64,000 nt of DNA, taken from NCBI GenBank assembly GCA_021292165.1, contig CM037878.1:197097118-197161117 (forward strand), read 5' to 3'. Every line of letters begins with the position of its first letter. The first letter of the stretch is position 1. Source of the DNA: Shinisaurus crocodilurus. Lineage: Eukaryota > Chordata > Lepidosauria > Squamata > Shinisauridae. A model generated the notes under the pieces. That model did no database searches. It was not told the DNA's origin and saw nothing but the letters and a program-made list of their open reading frames with translations. Shown one piece after another: positions 44,972 to 56,097 of the stretch. Position numbers and translations under genes: made by a program.

Positions 44972-45366
44972 GCTTTTAGATTGAACTATAATAGAAGTAC
45001 ATCATTTGGTATCATCAGCATGGTAGTGATTCTGTACCTTTTGTCAAATCGGGTCCTGCAGCTTTAGCTGGACTCTGGTACAGAGGTTTCATGCAAGCTA
45101 GCCAGTTGAGGCTAAAAATATGGGCAACACTGAGGTAAAGATAGCTAGGAGATTAGTGCCAGGAGCCTTCAGATCTCTGTGTGTCTGCCCAATGTGGTGA
45201 AGCACAGAACTGTAGTCTTTGCCAAGGCCAAGGTGGGCAGTCTTTTTTCTGTTGGGGGATGCACCCCCTTGTGGGTGGGGCCAAAGCCAACGGTGAAAAG
45301 GTACAGAATCACTATAATACTAGTAATACCTAATGATGTACTTCTATCATAGTTCAACCTAAAAGC
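44972..45366. repeat. inverted repeat with 71-bp arms
   Basis: The left arm (44972-45042) and right arm (45296-45366) are inverted copies at roughly 85% identity; both contain AGAAGTACATCATT and TGATTCTGTACCTTTT in opposite directions. The spacer is about 250 bp and contains no gene. Either a DNA element with long inverted ends, or two nearby opposite insertions of one short repeat. Confidence 0.85.
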
Positions 45367-45639
45367 AGGACCAAGGCTCAAAGTGGATGGAACTCCCCTT
45401 TTTTTCTTTCTGCCACCATTTCTCTCCTCGCTTCCTCCCTACACAACGGGCTTCCAGGGAAGGGCCAGATCACTTTTGCCAGAAGTCTCAACTGATTGCA
45501 TGCAGACAACTTTTGTATTTAGGCTGAGGGCAGCATGTTGCCCACCTGTAGCATAGGCAATTAGTACCCTCAGGTCCTGGACTGGCCCTGCCTACCCAGG
45601 CTGGCCACTGGATCCTCCCACTCAGAATGGCTATAAGCG

Positions 45640-45940
45640 GGCTTCATATTCCAGTTAAGCCTTGCTTTGAGCAACAAAGCCTCCCTGAGCTCTGATGAGC
45701 TGGTTGTCCTTTGTTCAGTTGTTCCTCAGTCCTGACTTGTGCCTTGCGCCTTAGCCCTGCCTCCTGGCTTGGTCTTCAGTCCTGACTTAATTCTTGGTCC
45801 TGACTTCTGGCTTCATTCCTCAGTTCCAACTCCCTGGCACAACTCCTGGTTCCCACCTTATCTCAGATTGCTGCCAGAGCTCAGACCTGACAATCAGAGG
45901 GGACAGAGATACTGGTATATTTCACTGATGGTTTAGCTTC
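45640..45940 (+). other. CCTGACTT-rich unclassified segment, possibly LTR-derived
   Basis: The word TCCTGACTT and close variants recur several times between 45720 and 45820. The composition recalls the pyrimidine-rich part of the LTR-like segment at 37060-37150, but I could not align the two. Class uncertain. Confidence 0.3.
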
Positions 45941-46129
45941 CCTCGGTTTGCAGCCTTATGAGTGCTCCTAGACTGACAGCACTGGTATTTCACTACTTCC
46001 ACTGGTGAGACGGCTGCAACCCATTGGGGGCAATATCTGGCCTGAACTACATTTTCACCTTTATAACCTTAAGATTACACTACCCCTACTTGACTGTTAA
46101 CAGCTTCAGCTGCTATGATCTAGGGTAAC

Positions 46130-47030
46130 TGCCTTCTGAAAGGGGTGGAAACCCACTGCTCCAGTATTTACATTGGCTTTGATTTATCTTCTGAATACAA
46201 TTCAGGGTGCTGATTTTGAGGTATAAAGCCCTACTTGGCTTGGGCCCAGGCCAGCATACCTACAGTGAAACTACGCCAGTGTGGCGTAGTGGTGAGAGTG
46301 TTGGACTGGGACTCAGGAGCTCCGGGTTCTAGTCCCTGCTTGGCCATGAAACTCACTGGGTGACTTTGGGCCAGTCACTGACTCTCAGCCTAACCTACCT
46401 CACAGGGTTGTTGTGAGGATAAAATGGAGAGGAGGAGGATGATTATGTAAGCCACCTTGGGTTCCTTGCAGGAAAAAAGGTGGGGTATAAATATAATGAA
46501 TAAAATAAAATAAAATAGGTGTTTGATCTGGAAACTCACGACTCTGCCAGACAGCTACAAAGCAGGGAAAGGCACAATCTGAAGCAAGGAGTTGGTGGGG
46601 CAGTGAGGTGCCAGAGAAAAACAGTGGGTGAGAGAGAGTTAAGCACCCCTCCTTCCTTCCTGTTACCTCAAATCATGCAGCTGGTGGTAGAAATCCAGGT
46701 TCTCAGACCTGATCCTCCACTAAAATTCTAGTCCTGTCCACAGAGATCACTGCCTCACTTTTGTCCCTGCATGATCTCTCAGATCAGTTGAGGGCACCCA
46801 CCTGATAGTGCTATCAGTTTGCCATGTTTACAGCAACTGGCACATGTAGAAAGACATTATCAGTGGCTGCCCTACATCTCTGGAACTGCATTCCTTCCCC
46901 TCAGAGACTTCAAGAGTCTAAGCATCTTTTGGAAACATTATAATGCATAATGTATTTGCTTGTTAGCATTTTATTCCATTTTTAAAAAAAATGCTATGTA
47001 TTCTTCTATAATGAAATGTTTTCCTTGCAA
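46130..47030 (+). mobile_element. L2/CR1-type LINE, interrupted by a SINE
   Basis: Coding remains lie on both sides of a SINE. Upstream (46160-46255) the frame gives FRVL then YKALLGLGPG, matching the L2/CR1 motif FKVL..YKALHGLGP. Downstream (46850-46930) it gives LSVAALHLWNCIPSPQRLQ, matching SVAAPRLWNSLP. An AT-rich 3' UTR follows to about 47030. Stops show it is long dead. Confidence 0.78.
46272..46517 (+). mobile_element. Sauria-type tRNA-derived SINE
   Basis: A tRNA-like head with A box TGGCGTAGTGG (46282-46292) and B box GGTTCTAGTCC (46325-46335) precedes the conserved body TGGGTGACTTTGGGCCAGTC. Next come AACCTACCTCACAGGGTTGT and TGTGAGGATAAAATGGAGAG. The 3' end GGTGGGGTATAAATATAATG leads into AATAAAATAAAATAAAATA. 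This is the layout of the Sauria SINE of squamates, whose tail is shared with a Bov-B LINE partner. It sits inside the L2-type LINE. Target duplications are unclear. Confidence 0.9.
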
Positions 47031-48347
47031 AATGGATTGCTGCCTGGGTTCATGGCCCATTAGTGTGGTGGAAAATAGCCTGCGAAACTACTGATATACC
47101 GTACATTAACTAATCCTATTAAGGGATGGCAGCAAAATACATGTATCATGGATTCTTTTATAGGCATTTGGCATCTACTTGAACTCTGCTTGAACTCGAA
47201 CCAAGTATATTATTTAAGAACTGAAACTCTCCACAAAAGAGGCAATAGAATAGTTTTAGATGAATGATTATCCCAAATGAGTTGTATAAGTAGATGAAAA
47301 AAGGCTATTCTTGCTCCTTTTTCGAATGTGTAGTTGTTCCAATATAGTAGAGGTTGTAGCAATAAAATATATTATATTTTGGTAACTCTTATGTCCTTGG
47401 GGATTATATAAGTGTTTCCTTCTCTTGTCTTCCTCAGGCAACACATATTCCTAGGATATAATCTAGCCAAAGCTGAGCATTTTAAAGTTCCATTGATTGT
47501 AATAGGAGAGCTGAAGCATATGTTTAACTCCTCCATTGAAATAAATGGGACTTAATTCAAAGTGCTTAATGTTGGCTAGTTCCTGGACTATATTTTTCCA
47601 TTACAATGTATCCAGAACTTTATGAATCAAATGAAAAATTGTTTGGTGTTTGGAGATTTTCAGTTCTGTGTCATACATAAATTAGGTGCTAGTGCTACTA
47701 AGAAGTTTATGAGGTTTCACTCTCATGTTAGTTTCTTTATCGTACACTCTTTCAGTCACTAAATCCTCTCAATTAAGCATTGGTTCTTTTTCATATGATT
47801 ATATTGTGTTTTACCTCTTTTCTTCTTCTTCCATTTAGTAAAGGTTTAGTAAATAACTATGCAAGAGAGAGATCACAAACAGAATAGTGCAGATATACAT
47901 GTGTTTGTAATCTTTTCTTTACCCAGTAAAACTTGTTGCTGTAGATCAGTGTCAAACTTGTGATAGCCAAGGCACACTTTGAAATAAAACTGGAGGAACA
48001 AATTACCAGAATTTTTATTTTGGGAAAGTATTGCTTTGTTTGAATGTAAAAGAGTGTGTGTTTAATTTTAAAATATTTTTACATTAAAAAAGATTTACTT
48101 TTGTAGTATGTAAGGGCCAAAAACAGACATTATTTTAAATAAGTGCCTAGCAGCTACATCTTTTTCATTTTTACTCTAGAGGAGGTGCAAGGGGGCTGAT
48201 CCGGATCTTAAAAGCCTCTCCTACACCACCACCCCACGCTACAGTCCTGATCCAAATCACACACACCCGTCCTTACTCTAGACTAAAAATGAGAAAAAGA
48301 TATAGCTGCTTATGAAGAAACTCATTTTTAGTGAGATAAAAGTTTAA
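47031..48347. other. mostly single-copy sequence
   Basis: No gene recognised. 47455-47575 has GGATATAATCTAGCCAAAGC facing TTGGCTAGTTCCTGGACTAT, so an old foldback repeat around ATTGAAATAAATGGGACTTA is likely. Confidence 0.4.
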
Positions 48348-48349
48348 TA

Positions 48350-48609
48350 CAGTAATACCTTGGATTGAGAGCATAATTCGTTCCGGAACCATGCTTGTAA
48401 TCCAAAACACTCTTATATCAAAGCAAGTCTCTGGCGGGCATGAGCAGGGCCGGTTTTGGCCCGCTACGTCCGCTCGAGGCGAGCGGTTACATCCCTACGA
48501 CTTGTCTTGCAAGACCTTGCTTGTTTATCAGGTCAAAATTTATTTAAAAAATTTGTTTGTCTTGCAAAACGCTCTCAGACCAAGTTACTTGCAATCCAAG
48601 GTATTACTG
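48350..48609. mobile_element. Tigger/mariner-like MITE, copy 4, variant core
   Basis: Perfect 18-bp ends CAGTAATACCTTGGATTG and TA duplications (48348-48349, 48610-48611). The outer thirds match the other copies, but 48424-48510 is replaced by a GC-rich segment not found elsewhere here. That segment has two hairpins: GGGCC/GGCCC and CCGCTCG-AGG-CGAGCGG. Confidence 0.9.
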
Positions 48610-48685
48610 TATGTTCAACTTAATGTTTGTTACAAGGACTGAATGTCTTAACAGTAGAAGAGGGGATGTGTGTCTTTTACTAGAG

Positions 48686-49033
48686 CAGTGCTTCTCAATT
48701 ATTTTCTGTCATGCCCCCCCCTAGGAAGAAGAAAACATTTCGCGCCCCCCGTGCGACTGTAAATAGTATCATTTGTCTATAAAATTGTTATAAGTACACC
48801 TCTGCATAACACTGTATCCTTATTAACGTATAAGAGAAGAAAGAAAGAAAGAAATGTGGATCAATTTACAACAAAGAATAGCTTTATTAACTGTAGCAGA
48901 AAAGATTTAAAGGAGCACAGGATTTAAAGGAACACAATATGAAAAAAAACTTTTAACTGAGGTCAAACGAGCCCCCCTTTACGGAGCCTCGCGCCCCCCC
49001 TGGGGGGCCCGCCCCACTATTTGAGAAGCACTG
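48686..49033. mobile_element. non-autonomous hAT element, 348 bp
   Basis: Inverted ends CAGTGCTTCTCAA on both sides, with exact 8-bp duplications TACTAGAG (48678-48685, 49034-49041). C-rich blocks (CGCGCCCCCC) lie just inside each end. A GAAA-rich stretch lies at 48835-48855. No transposase. Confidence 0.93.
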
Positions 49034-49041
49034 TACTAGAG

Positions 49042-49870
49042 GCTTGTGCCAGACGACTGATACATTGTTAATATGGTGTCCTGGTGAAGTGGCAGTTATT
49101 GTTATTGTGGCCCAGCTTTTGTCTTGTATATAGGAAGGTTGGCTCAAAATTGGTAACATCTGATTGGAGGATAGCAAAACAATCTAAAGATGCCCATCGG
49201 TCTTGAGTTTGAACAAAGATGGTTGATGGAATGTTGGCCACACCAAAGCTAGTTGGCTGGAGGGTTCTGCCAGGAGCAAATATAAGGAGGTGTTGAGAGG
49301 CATCTAGGGAAGTTTTGTCTGGTGAGTTCATCAGGAGGTGTCTGAATCTTTGTGAGAGGCTGGGAGCCTGAGGAAGATGTCAGCTAGGAAGAAGAGCGGC
49401 CACAAAACCGGGAATCCAATCTGAGAGCTGAGTGCACATGAGGCAGAAGGTGGAGGAGGTTCACAAGCGGGGAGAGGAAGACTCCTGGAGCAGCCTTCAG
49501 ATGAAAGAGCTAAGGCCTGAGTGTCAGCTGGTGGCAGTGGTCTGAGGACAGAGTAGCTGCTGGACAAAACTGAAGACTTTAAGGGAAGCCCGGTGAATAG
49601 CCGTAAAGGTTCCTATCTGTAGTCAAACACTACCAGAGAGAAGACTGCTTTACAAGCCCTCATTGCTAAGCCTGTAAGTTAATTGGGGTGGAGCTTGATT
49701 GGGGAATTCGTTTAAGTTTGGTATGGGTTAGGCACTATAGCTTCTATGACCTGATTGGTGGTAACAATCACAATACAGAACCCTGTTTTTAAAAGTGACA
49801 ATACAGACACTTCTTCTTAAAGTAATAGCAATCATAAATAATAATCTTTCTTGTTTTATTCCTTTTTAGT
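49042..49870. other. unassigned sequence
   Basis: No gene or repeat family recognised. Short open frames on the minus strand (49068-49567) have no known domain. Confidence 0.4.
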
Positions 49871-49876
49871 AAAATA

Positions 49877-50123
49877 CAGTCATGCCTTGGATTGAGAGCA
49901 TAATTCGTTCCGGAAATGTGCTTGTAATCCAAAACACTCTTATATCAAAATGAAATTCCCCCAAAAAATTTGTACAGATTTTTAATTTAAACCGTACTAC
50001 AGTACTTGTATTGCAAGATGTCGCTTGTATATCAAGTCAATTTTAAAAAAATAAATATTTAAAAATTTGCTTCTCTTGCAAAACGCTCTCAAACCAAGTT
50101 ACTTGCAATCCAAGGTATTACTG
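49877..50123. mobile_element. Tigger/mariner-like MITE, copy 5
   Basis: 247 bp, TA on both sides (49875-49876, 50124-50125), oriented as copy 1. Confidence 0.9.
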
Positions 50124-50483
50124 TATTCTTTATCTTTATTTATTATACCTGTACCTTAGATCTGTTTGTCTCATGCCTAATGACCAGCTACCTTAGGAAA
50201 AAGGTGTATATTAAATAAAGGGGTGTAGATTTATGGTGGCAGCAGAAATGAATAATGGGATAACCTATCTGGGGTTTCTCCATTGTGGTGTTAGTAGCAG
50301 TGGGATTGCCCCAGTGAAGGAGCAAATTCTCCACACTGCTAGACACTAGTTTAAAGTAATGTCTGTTTTGGCCCTTTGTATTAGAGGTAGGGATTAGTGG
50401 AACAGAACAGTTCTGTAATTGATCCAGAATTCTGATGTCCTGCCAGTTCTGCTCCAGTTTAGTTCCAGTAGGAAATCCAGATA

Positions 50484-50732
50484 CAGTAATGCCTTGGATT
50501 GAGTGCATAATTCATTCCGGAAACGTGCTTGTAATCCAAAACACTCTTATATCAAAACGAAATCCCCCCAAAAAAATTTGTACAAAGATATTTAATTTAA
50601 GCCATACTACGGTACTTGTATTGCAAGACGTCGCTTGTATATCAAGTCAAAAATAAATAAATAAATATTTAAAATTTGCTTGTCTTGCAAAACGCTCTCA
50701 AACCAAGTTACTTGCAATCCAAGGTATTACTG
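50484..50732. mobile_element. Tigger/mariner-like MITE, copy 6
   Basis: 249 bp, TA on both sides (50482-50483, 50733-50734), oriented as copies 1 and 5. It lies 360 bp from copy 5. Confidence 0.9.
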
Positions 50733-51206
50733 TATCAGAATTTAGGTCATTGATTGAATTGCACAATTGTGACAACGTTACCAAGGGAGATGAAAGAGGC
50801 TGCAATTTGAAAACACCTGGTGGAGGGTAAAAAGTAACTCACTGCTTAAGTCCATTGTGGCAAGAAGCTCTTTGACAGTGAGTGGGCTACATTTTGCCCA
50901 CTATTGGGGCTGCAGCCTCTTTCAGTCTCTCTATTTCAATTGTGTTATTAACCACTGCATAATTATATCATTGTATAAGTATGGAAATTCTTCAAAAAGT
51001 GTGTGGGTGGGAGGAGAACAAAGCTTTCTTAAAATTTTAGCAGCTTAGTTGTCCCCAGAAAAATCCCTGCAGAATCTGTCCCACAACTGGATTCTGCCCC
51101 AGTGCCCCACTGGGTTCTGGTTTGGAAACATTGCCAGAAATCTGGAATTGCAAAATCCAGGAGGGAATCCCCTCAAGGCATGCTATGTTAGAATGACAGG
51201 TTAGAG

Positions 51207-51303
51207 CAGTGTTCTCCAACCTTGGGTCCCCAGCTACGCTGGCTGGGGCATGCTGGGAGTTGTAGGCCAAAAGCATCTGGGGACCCAAGGTTGGAGAACA
51301 CTG
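51207..51303. mobile_element. foldback hAT MITE, 97-bp subfamily, perfect target duplication
   Basis: CAGTGTTCTCCAACCTTGGG at the left has its inverted copy at the right. Exact 8-bp duplications GGTTAGAG lie at 51199-51206 and 51304-51311. It is shorter than the 136-bp family and has GCTGGCTGGGGCATGCTGGG in its core. Confidence 0.93.
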
Positions 51304-52409
51304 GGTTAGAGCTACCTGTCCTCAGTGGCTGCTCTCCCCACCCCTACACATAGTTCTGTGTGAGTCACTGTTCTGGGCAAGCTTCTTGATTGGCAGGAGG
51401 CAAGCCTAGAGCCCTGACTCATGCAGGAATGAAAGCATGCTGCATCTCTACCTTGGGAATGATGGAATAATCCAATCATACCTAATACAGAGATGTGGCA
51501 GAATTCCCTGCCAACAGAGACAAGGACACAGCAATAAATACTGCTGAGATGCAATAGGAGGCTTCCTCTGTGGGTGAGTAGCTTGGGCTCATAGGAGTCT
51601 TTAAATTATTGAATAATAATTTTCTTGTGCTACACACTGACAGTGTTCTTATGGCACACCAGTGTGCAAATTATTGTTCGAGATAAATTTCCCATTCAGT
51701 GATTGAGAGATGCTTTTTAATTCTCTGTGAATGTAGGTTGAGCCCTGCAGGGTCAGACCAACAGTTCACCTAGTCCAGCATCCTGTATACTACAGTGGTG
51801 TTTTGTCAACAGGCAATGGTTCATTTTAGGATATTCAGAATGCAATGAACACACTAATTAGTCAAGGAAGGAGTTTATTAACAGAAAGCAGGTTAACAGA
51901 AATCACTGAAGCAAAAGTAAGCAAAATGTAATAATGCAGCAAGTCTAATACAAAGCAAGATAAACATACACCCCTTCAGTCACTGGGAGCCCCATATTCA
52001 TATCAGATCAGCAAATCAGATAAGAGCGGTGACAAATGAACTCCAATGGCCTAGCCCACAGAACCTGTTCCGGATTGGCCTGCAGTGAGGTTCTGTCCTG
52101 GGGGGTGGGGTCCCAGGGAATCATATACTATCCCCCTGATCCCTCTTATTCTGGACATAGTTCTGGACTCCAGACTGAAAGAACACCAGCCTCAACAATT
52201 GGCAGGAAGGCAGCCCAGATAACTCCTATCTCAGCTCTTGACTAACCTTGAGATTCTGCCAAAGGCTTTATCTACCAGCCTCGGACACAGCATCAACAGC
52301 CTTAGTCCTGGGAATTACCATAGCTACCCCTACCCCCATCAGCTCAACAAATAGCCCCAATGGCACTCTAGACATGGCAGGGGAATTCTGTGCACCACTG
52401 ACTCCTCAA
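51304..52409. other. mostly unassigned sequence with a CR1-type scrap
   Basis: 51735-51800 contains CACCTAGTCCAGCATCCTGT, a phrase also found in CR1-type 3' ends, minus strand. The rest shows no recognised feature. Confidence 0.45.
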
Positions 52410-52900
52410 TATACAGTGGTCTCCTGTGTTTTCCACTACAAGTGGCCAACCAGATGCCACTGGGAAGCCCACAAGTAGGTGAAGGCAATAGCCCTTCCTT
52501 GTTGCTTCCTATCAACAGGGACTCGGCAGCATACTGTGTCTGATACTGGAGGAAGCATATAGCCATCAGGACTAGTAGCCATTGATAGCCTTATCCTCCA
52601 TGAATTTGTCTAATCCCCTTTTAAAGCCACCCAAAGTAGTGGCCATCACTACATCTTGTGGTAGCAAAATCCATAGTTTACTTATGTGCTGTGTGAACAA
52701 GAACTTTCTTTAGTCTGTTGCGATTCTGCTACTGATCAATTTAGTTAGATAACAGCAAATTCTAGTATTATGAGAGAGAAAGAGAGAGAAAATTTGCTTT
52801 ATTCAATTGCTCCAAACCATTAATAAATTCATAACCTCTGTCATGTCTCCCCTCTTGTGTTTCCTTTCTTGTTTTTCCTCTCTGAATTTGCACTAAACAT
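52410..52900 (-). mobile_element. CR1/L3-type LINE 3' portion
   Basis: The plus strand reads GTGGCCAACCAGATGCCACT, then CTAGTAGCCATTGATAGCCT, then CATGAATTTGTCTAATCCCC. These are the reverse complement of a CR1-type 3' UTR and ORF2 end. A second copy of the 3' part lies at 56797-57062. See the pseudogene entry for the coding remnant. Confidence 0.78.
52790..52900 (-). pseudogene. CR1-type ORF2 C-terminal scrap
   Basis: On the minus strand the frame gives KRGDMTEVMNLLM (about 52855-52820), matching RGDLIEVYKILTG near the end of CR1 reverse transcriptase proteins. Stops follow within 20 codons. Only the very end of the protein is left. Confidence 0.65.
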
Positions 52901-53860
52901 TTGCTCCAATTATGACAGTAAATATAGCAACAAAGTACCATAATTTCAAAATCATGTAAAGGAGAACAAAAGTCAGATATTGTACTCTGGCACAGCCATT
53001 AGCTAGCCTCTAACATGACAACCGGCAGGAATCTGTTGCTAAATATAAAATGTCCTGTCATAAATCCAGTTTAAAATGTATTGGACTCTCATTCATAAAA
53101 TATTTATATCTTTGACCAATGTATCTTAACATTTTTCACTGAAGAGTAGTTAATACCTGCCTGCTGTATTTTTGACCTCTGCTTCAACACATCAAATCCC
53201 TTTGAGGGAAGGTATAAATTGTTCATCTTTTGCCATCGCTTTAAGGGAAATAATATGTCCAGGAGAAGAGGTCTCACATGAGTCATGGATTCCTTAGAAT
53301 TTGTCAGCATTCCAATGGGTATGAGCCAGAACTGATAGGTCCCAGGATCTGACCCAAACATTCATAGTTTAGGGTCTCAAGGAGGTGGTGTTAAGTGTTG
53401 GGGGTTAGGACCCTTAAATAGGAGGCAAACTCCCCCCCCCCCTCGAGCCCTTTCCTAGCCTCTGCCGTCTCTGTTTCCCAATGTGTTTTTCCGGTCTTAG
53501 GATTGGATCCAGACTTGCCTTTCTATGAGCACAAGGGCAAGTCTGGATCCAGTATCCAGCCTTGATCCAGGAGAGAGTTGTGCTGGAGAAAGCAGGGAGG
53601 TGATTTTCACTAATTCCCCTTTCCCCTTGTGCCCACCTGCGCCACCTACCATGCTGTTCTGGTGGGTCCCTTGACCTCCAGAGCAGTTTTTGGGCTGCAC
53701 AGGGGGCTATAGGGGGGAGAAGAAACTGATGAAATTGTCATCATCCTCCCCCACCCCCCGCCACTGCCATCTTCCAGCAGAAGAGTACCATGAATAAGTA
53801 CTAGGAGACAGATACCAAGAAAGGCATAATTCTACACTGAAGAGCAGTTCGACTTGAGGC
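52901..53860. other. unassigned sequence
   Basis: No gene recognised. The phrase GGATCCAGACTTGCC (53504-53518) occurs again inverted as GGCAAGTCTGGATCC (53537-53551), an inverted repeat with 15-bp arms and an 18-bp spacer. Confidence 0.5.
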
Positions 53861-53862
53861 TA

Positions 53863-54114
53863 CAGGCAGTCCCCGAGTTAAGGACGTCCAACTTACAGAC
53901 AACCCATACTTAGGAACGGACTTCTGGGTTCCCCGGCACTATGCCATCTACGTAGAGTACATAGCGTAGTATGCTACGCAATTTGCATAATTTACGCAAT
54001 TTGCGTAAATGCCCATTTCAACATATAGAAGGCTATGCTGTTCCGACTTACATACAAATTCGACTTAAAGACATTCTTAAGAATGGAACTCGTTCGTAAC
54101 CTGGGGACTGCCTG
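53863..54114. mobile_element. second mariner-like MITE family, complete copy, 252 bp
   Basis: Ends CAGGCAGTCCCCGAGTTAAG and, reverse-complemented, CAGGCAGTCCCCAGGTTACG are inverted; TA flanks both (53861-53862, 54115-54116). The core holds a hairpin GCGTAG-TATG-CTACGC and a near-perfect palindrome TTTACGCAATTTGCGTAAA. TA target and size fit a non-autonomous Tc1/mariner-type element. Confidence 0.88.
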
Positions 54115-54116
54115 TA

Positions 54117-55080
54117 CTTAAAAACAATGCCACCAAGTCAACTGCTATCACACGCTGCCCTGTGCTGTGCCAGGCCCCATGCTTGATCTCCCAGGCTTCA
54201 CCCATAGAATCTGAGGGTCTGAATGTCAGGAGATTTGCAAAACATCAGGAGATCTGCAACCCTAACAGGTGCAGAAGAAAGGGACTGTTCTAGTGGATAC
54301 TGATGTCACAAATGCACTCAACCCTGCTGGTGGTTTTCCACATTGCAGCTCCTGGAGAAAGGGGCATTTGGGAAGCTCTCTCCAAGATGAAAGAATGCAC
54401 ATTTCCCATTTACAGTATTTGATGTCATTGGGGACACAAGACCTGGAGGTCTCCTCACCTCCAATCTGTTTGTGAGCTCTTCCCCACACTGTGCTGAATC
54501 TTCTCATTTTGCAAAAAAAGGGGGTGGGGGCATCAAATGAGAGAGGCTGCTTTTTTTAGGCCTTCGATGCAGGAGGAGCAGCATGTGCCACGTGCCAGGG
54601 TCACTGGAAATGTAATTTTCAAGAGCTTCTGATGCCTTGATATGGACCCAGGATTCTTGGGCAACTATATTTCCCAGGGATCTTGGTGCTCAGGATGCAG
54701 CTGAGCATGCTCTCAGAAGCATCCTGAGTGCCAGGATCCCTGGGAATTTTTAATTTCCCAGAAATCCTGCCCCCTCCCTTACTAATGCACCAGAAGATGA
54801 GGGAAATTTTATTCTCAGTGGTCTTGGTAGCCACAACTTGCTTCTTCAAGCAGCTGCTCATCTACCCCATCTGATTGGCTGCTTGGATGGGAAACAGGCT
54901 TTACCTATGCCTGCTTTCTGCCTCTTGCTCACTCACATGAGATCCCAGGCAAATGTAGCACAGCATCTTGCCTGTTGCAAGGTTGACTCCTTTTCCAGCC
55001 CAGCAACCTTCCCCCACCTTGCAGTCTTTGTTGTGACAATGAGGGGCCCTTTCTAGTCTGGGGTTTCATCTGTAAAGGAT
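54117..55080. other. unassigned sequence
   Basis: No gene recognised. 54640-54770 has CCCAGGATTCTTGGGCAACT and GGATCCCTGGGAATTTTTAA in inverted relation, and ATGCTTCTGAGAGCATGC-like words face each other near 54700-54730, so an old foldback repeat is likely. Confidence 0.45.
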
Positions 55081-55084
55081 TAGG

Positions 55085-55560
55085 CACAAACACTTGCTCT
55101 GGTCTTACATATTCACTGGCTTCTGTTGATGTATTATGATAGCAGAGATCAGTGTGTATAAGTATCAGCTGACCAAATGGATCTGTGCCACTCTTCAGTC
55201 AACCTTAATTTGATTATTTATGGCTCGACTGAAAGCTTTCACAATGTCTCATGTCTAGAAACTACGGTAGCTCTTTTGGCTCCTTAAGAGCAATTTATAT
55301 GCCTTTTGCTGATGCTGAATCACCCACCTCCTGCAACATTTTATGGCTAGCCATAAAAGTTATGACAATTGCACACCACAAAATTAATAATGTTCATAAT
55401 AAAAACAGGCTGCTCTTTTAAATGTTTGTAAAAGGTCAGAGTTAAGTCATTAGCCAGATATTGATTGGTATAATATAAACCCTCCTTAAAATGATTGTCC
55501 TTAGGCTGAGAAGTGCTAATAATTTTCAAGAGGAATAAAGAGGGAGTATATATGGTTCAA
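55085..55560. other. candidate conserved noncoding element with 20-bp palindrome
   Basis: A repeat-free AT-rich block with many ATTA/TAAT words and an exact 20-bp palindrome, TTTTATGGCTAGCCATAAAA (55339-55358). There is no coding frame. It has the look of developmental enhancer DNA, but that is inference; conservation cannot be seen from one sequence. Confidence 0.3.
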
Positions 55561-55843
55561 ATTAATAAACAGTATAATAAAAAAATACTACAAAGTGAAT
55601 CTCACAACATCTTAGAAACATTATTCAGCAAGGAGAAGGCTATTTAAATGCAATGTGCCAATTGTGTTCACCCCATGACATATAAAATGGAATACATTCA
55701 TATATTTGTTTTCCTTCCTGTAATAAATATGGTTCTTAGACATTCAATCCTAATGTAGTTTTTCCCCTGACTGAGGTTAAAGAAAAGGAAAAAATAACCT
55801 GGAAAACATAGTATCTATTTTGATGTATGGGGTCACATCAGTA

Positions 55844-56097
55844 CAGTAATACCTTGGATTGCAAGTAACTTGGTTTGAGAGCATTTTGCAAGACAAGCAA
55901 ATTTTTAAATATTTATTTATTTATTTTTTTACTTGATATACAAGCGACGTCTTGCAATACAAGTACTGTAGTACGGCTTAAATTAAAAATCTCTGTACAA
56001 ATTTTTTTTTGGGGGGGATTTCATTTTGATATAAGAGTGTTTTGGATTACAAGCACGTTCCCGGAACGAATTATGCTCTCAATCCAAGGCATGACTG
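55844..56097. mobile_element. Tigger/mariner-like MITE, copy 7
   Basis: 254 bp, TA on both sides (55842-55843, 56098-56099), oriented as copies 2 and 3. Confidence 0.9.
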
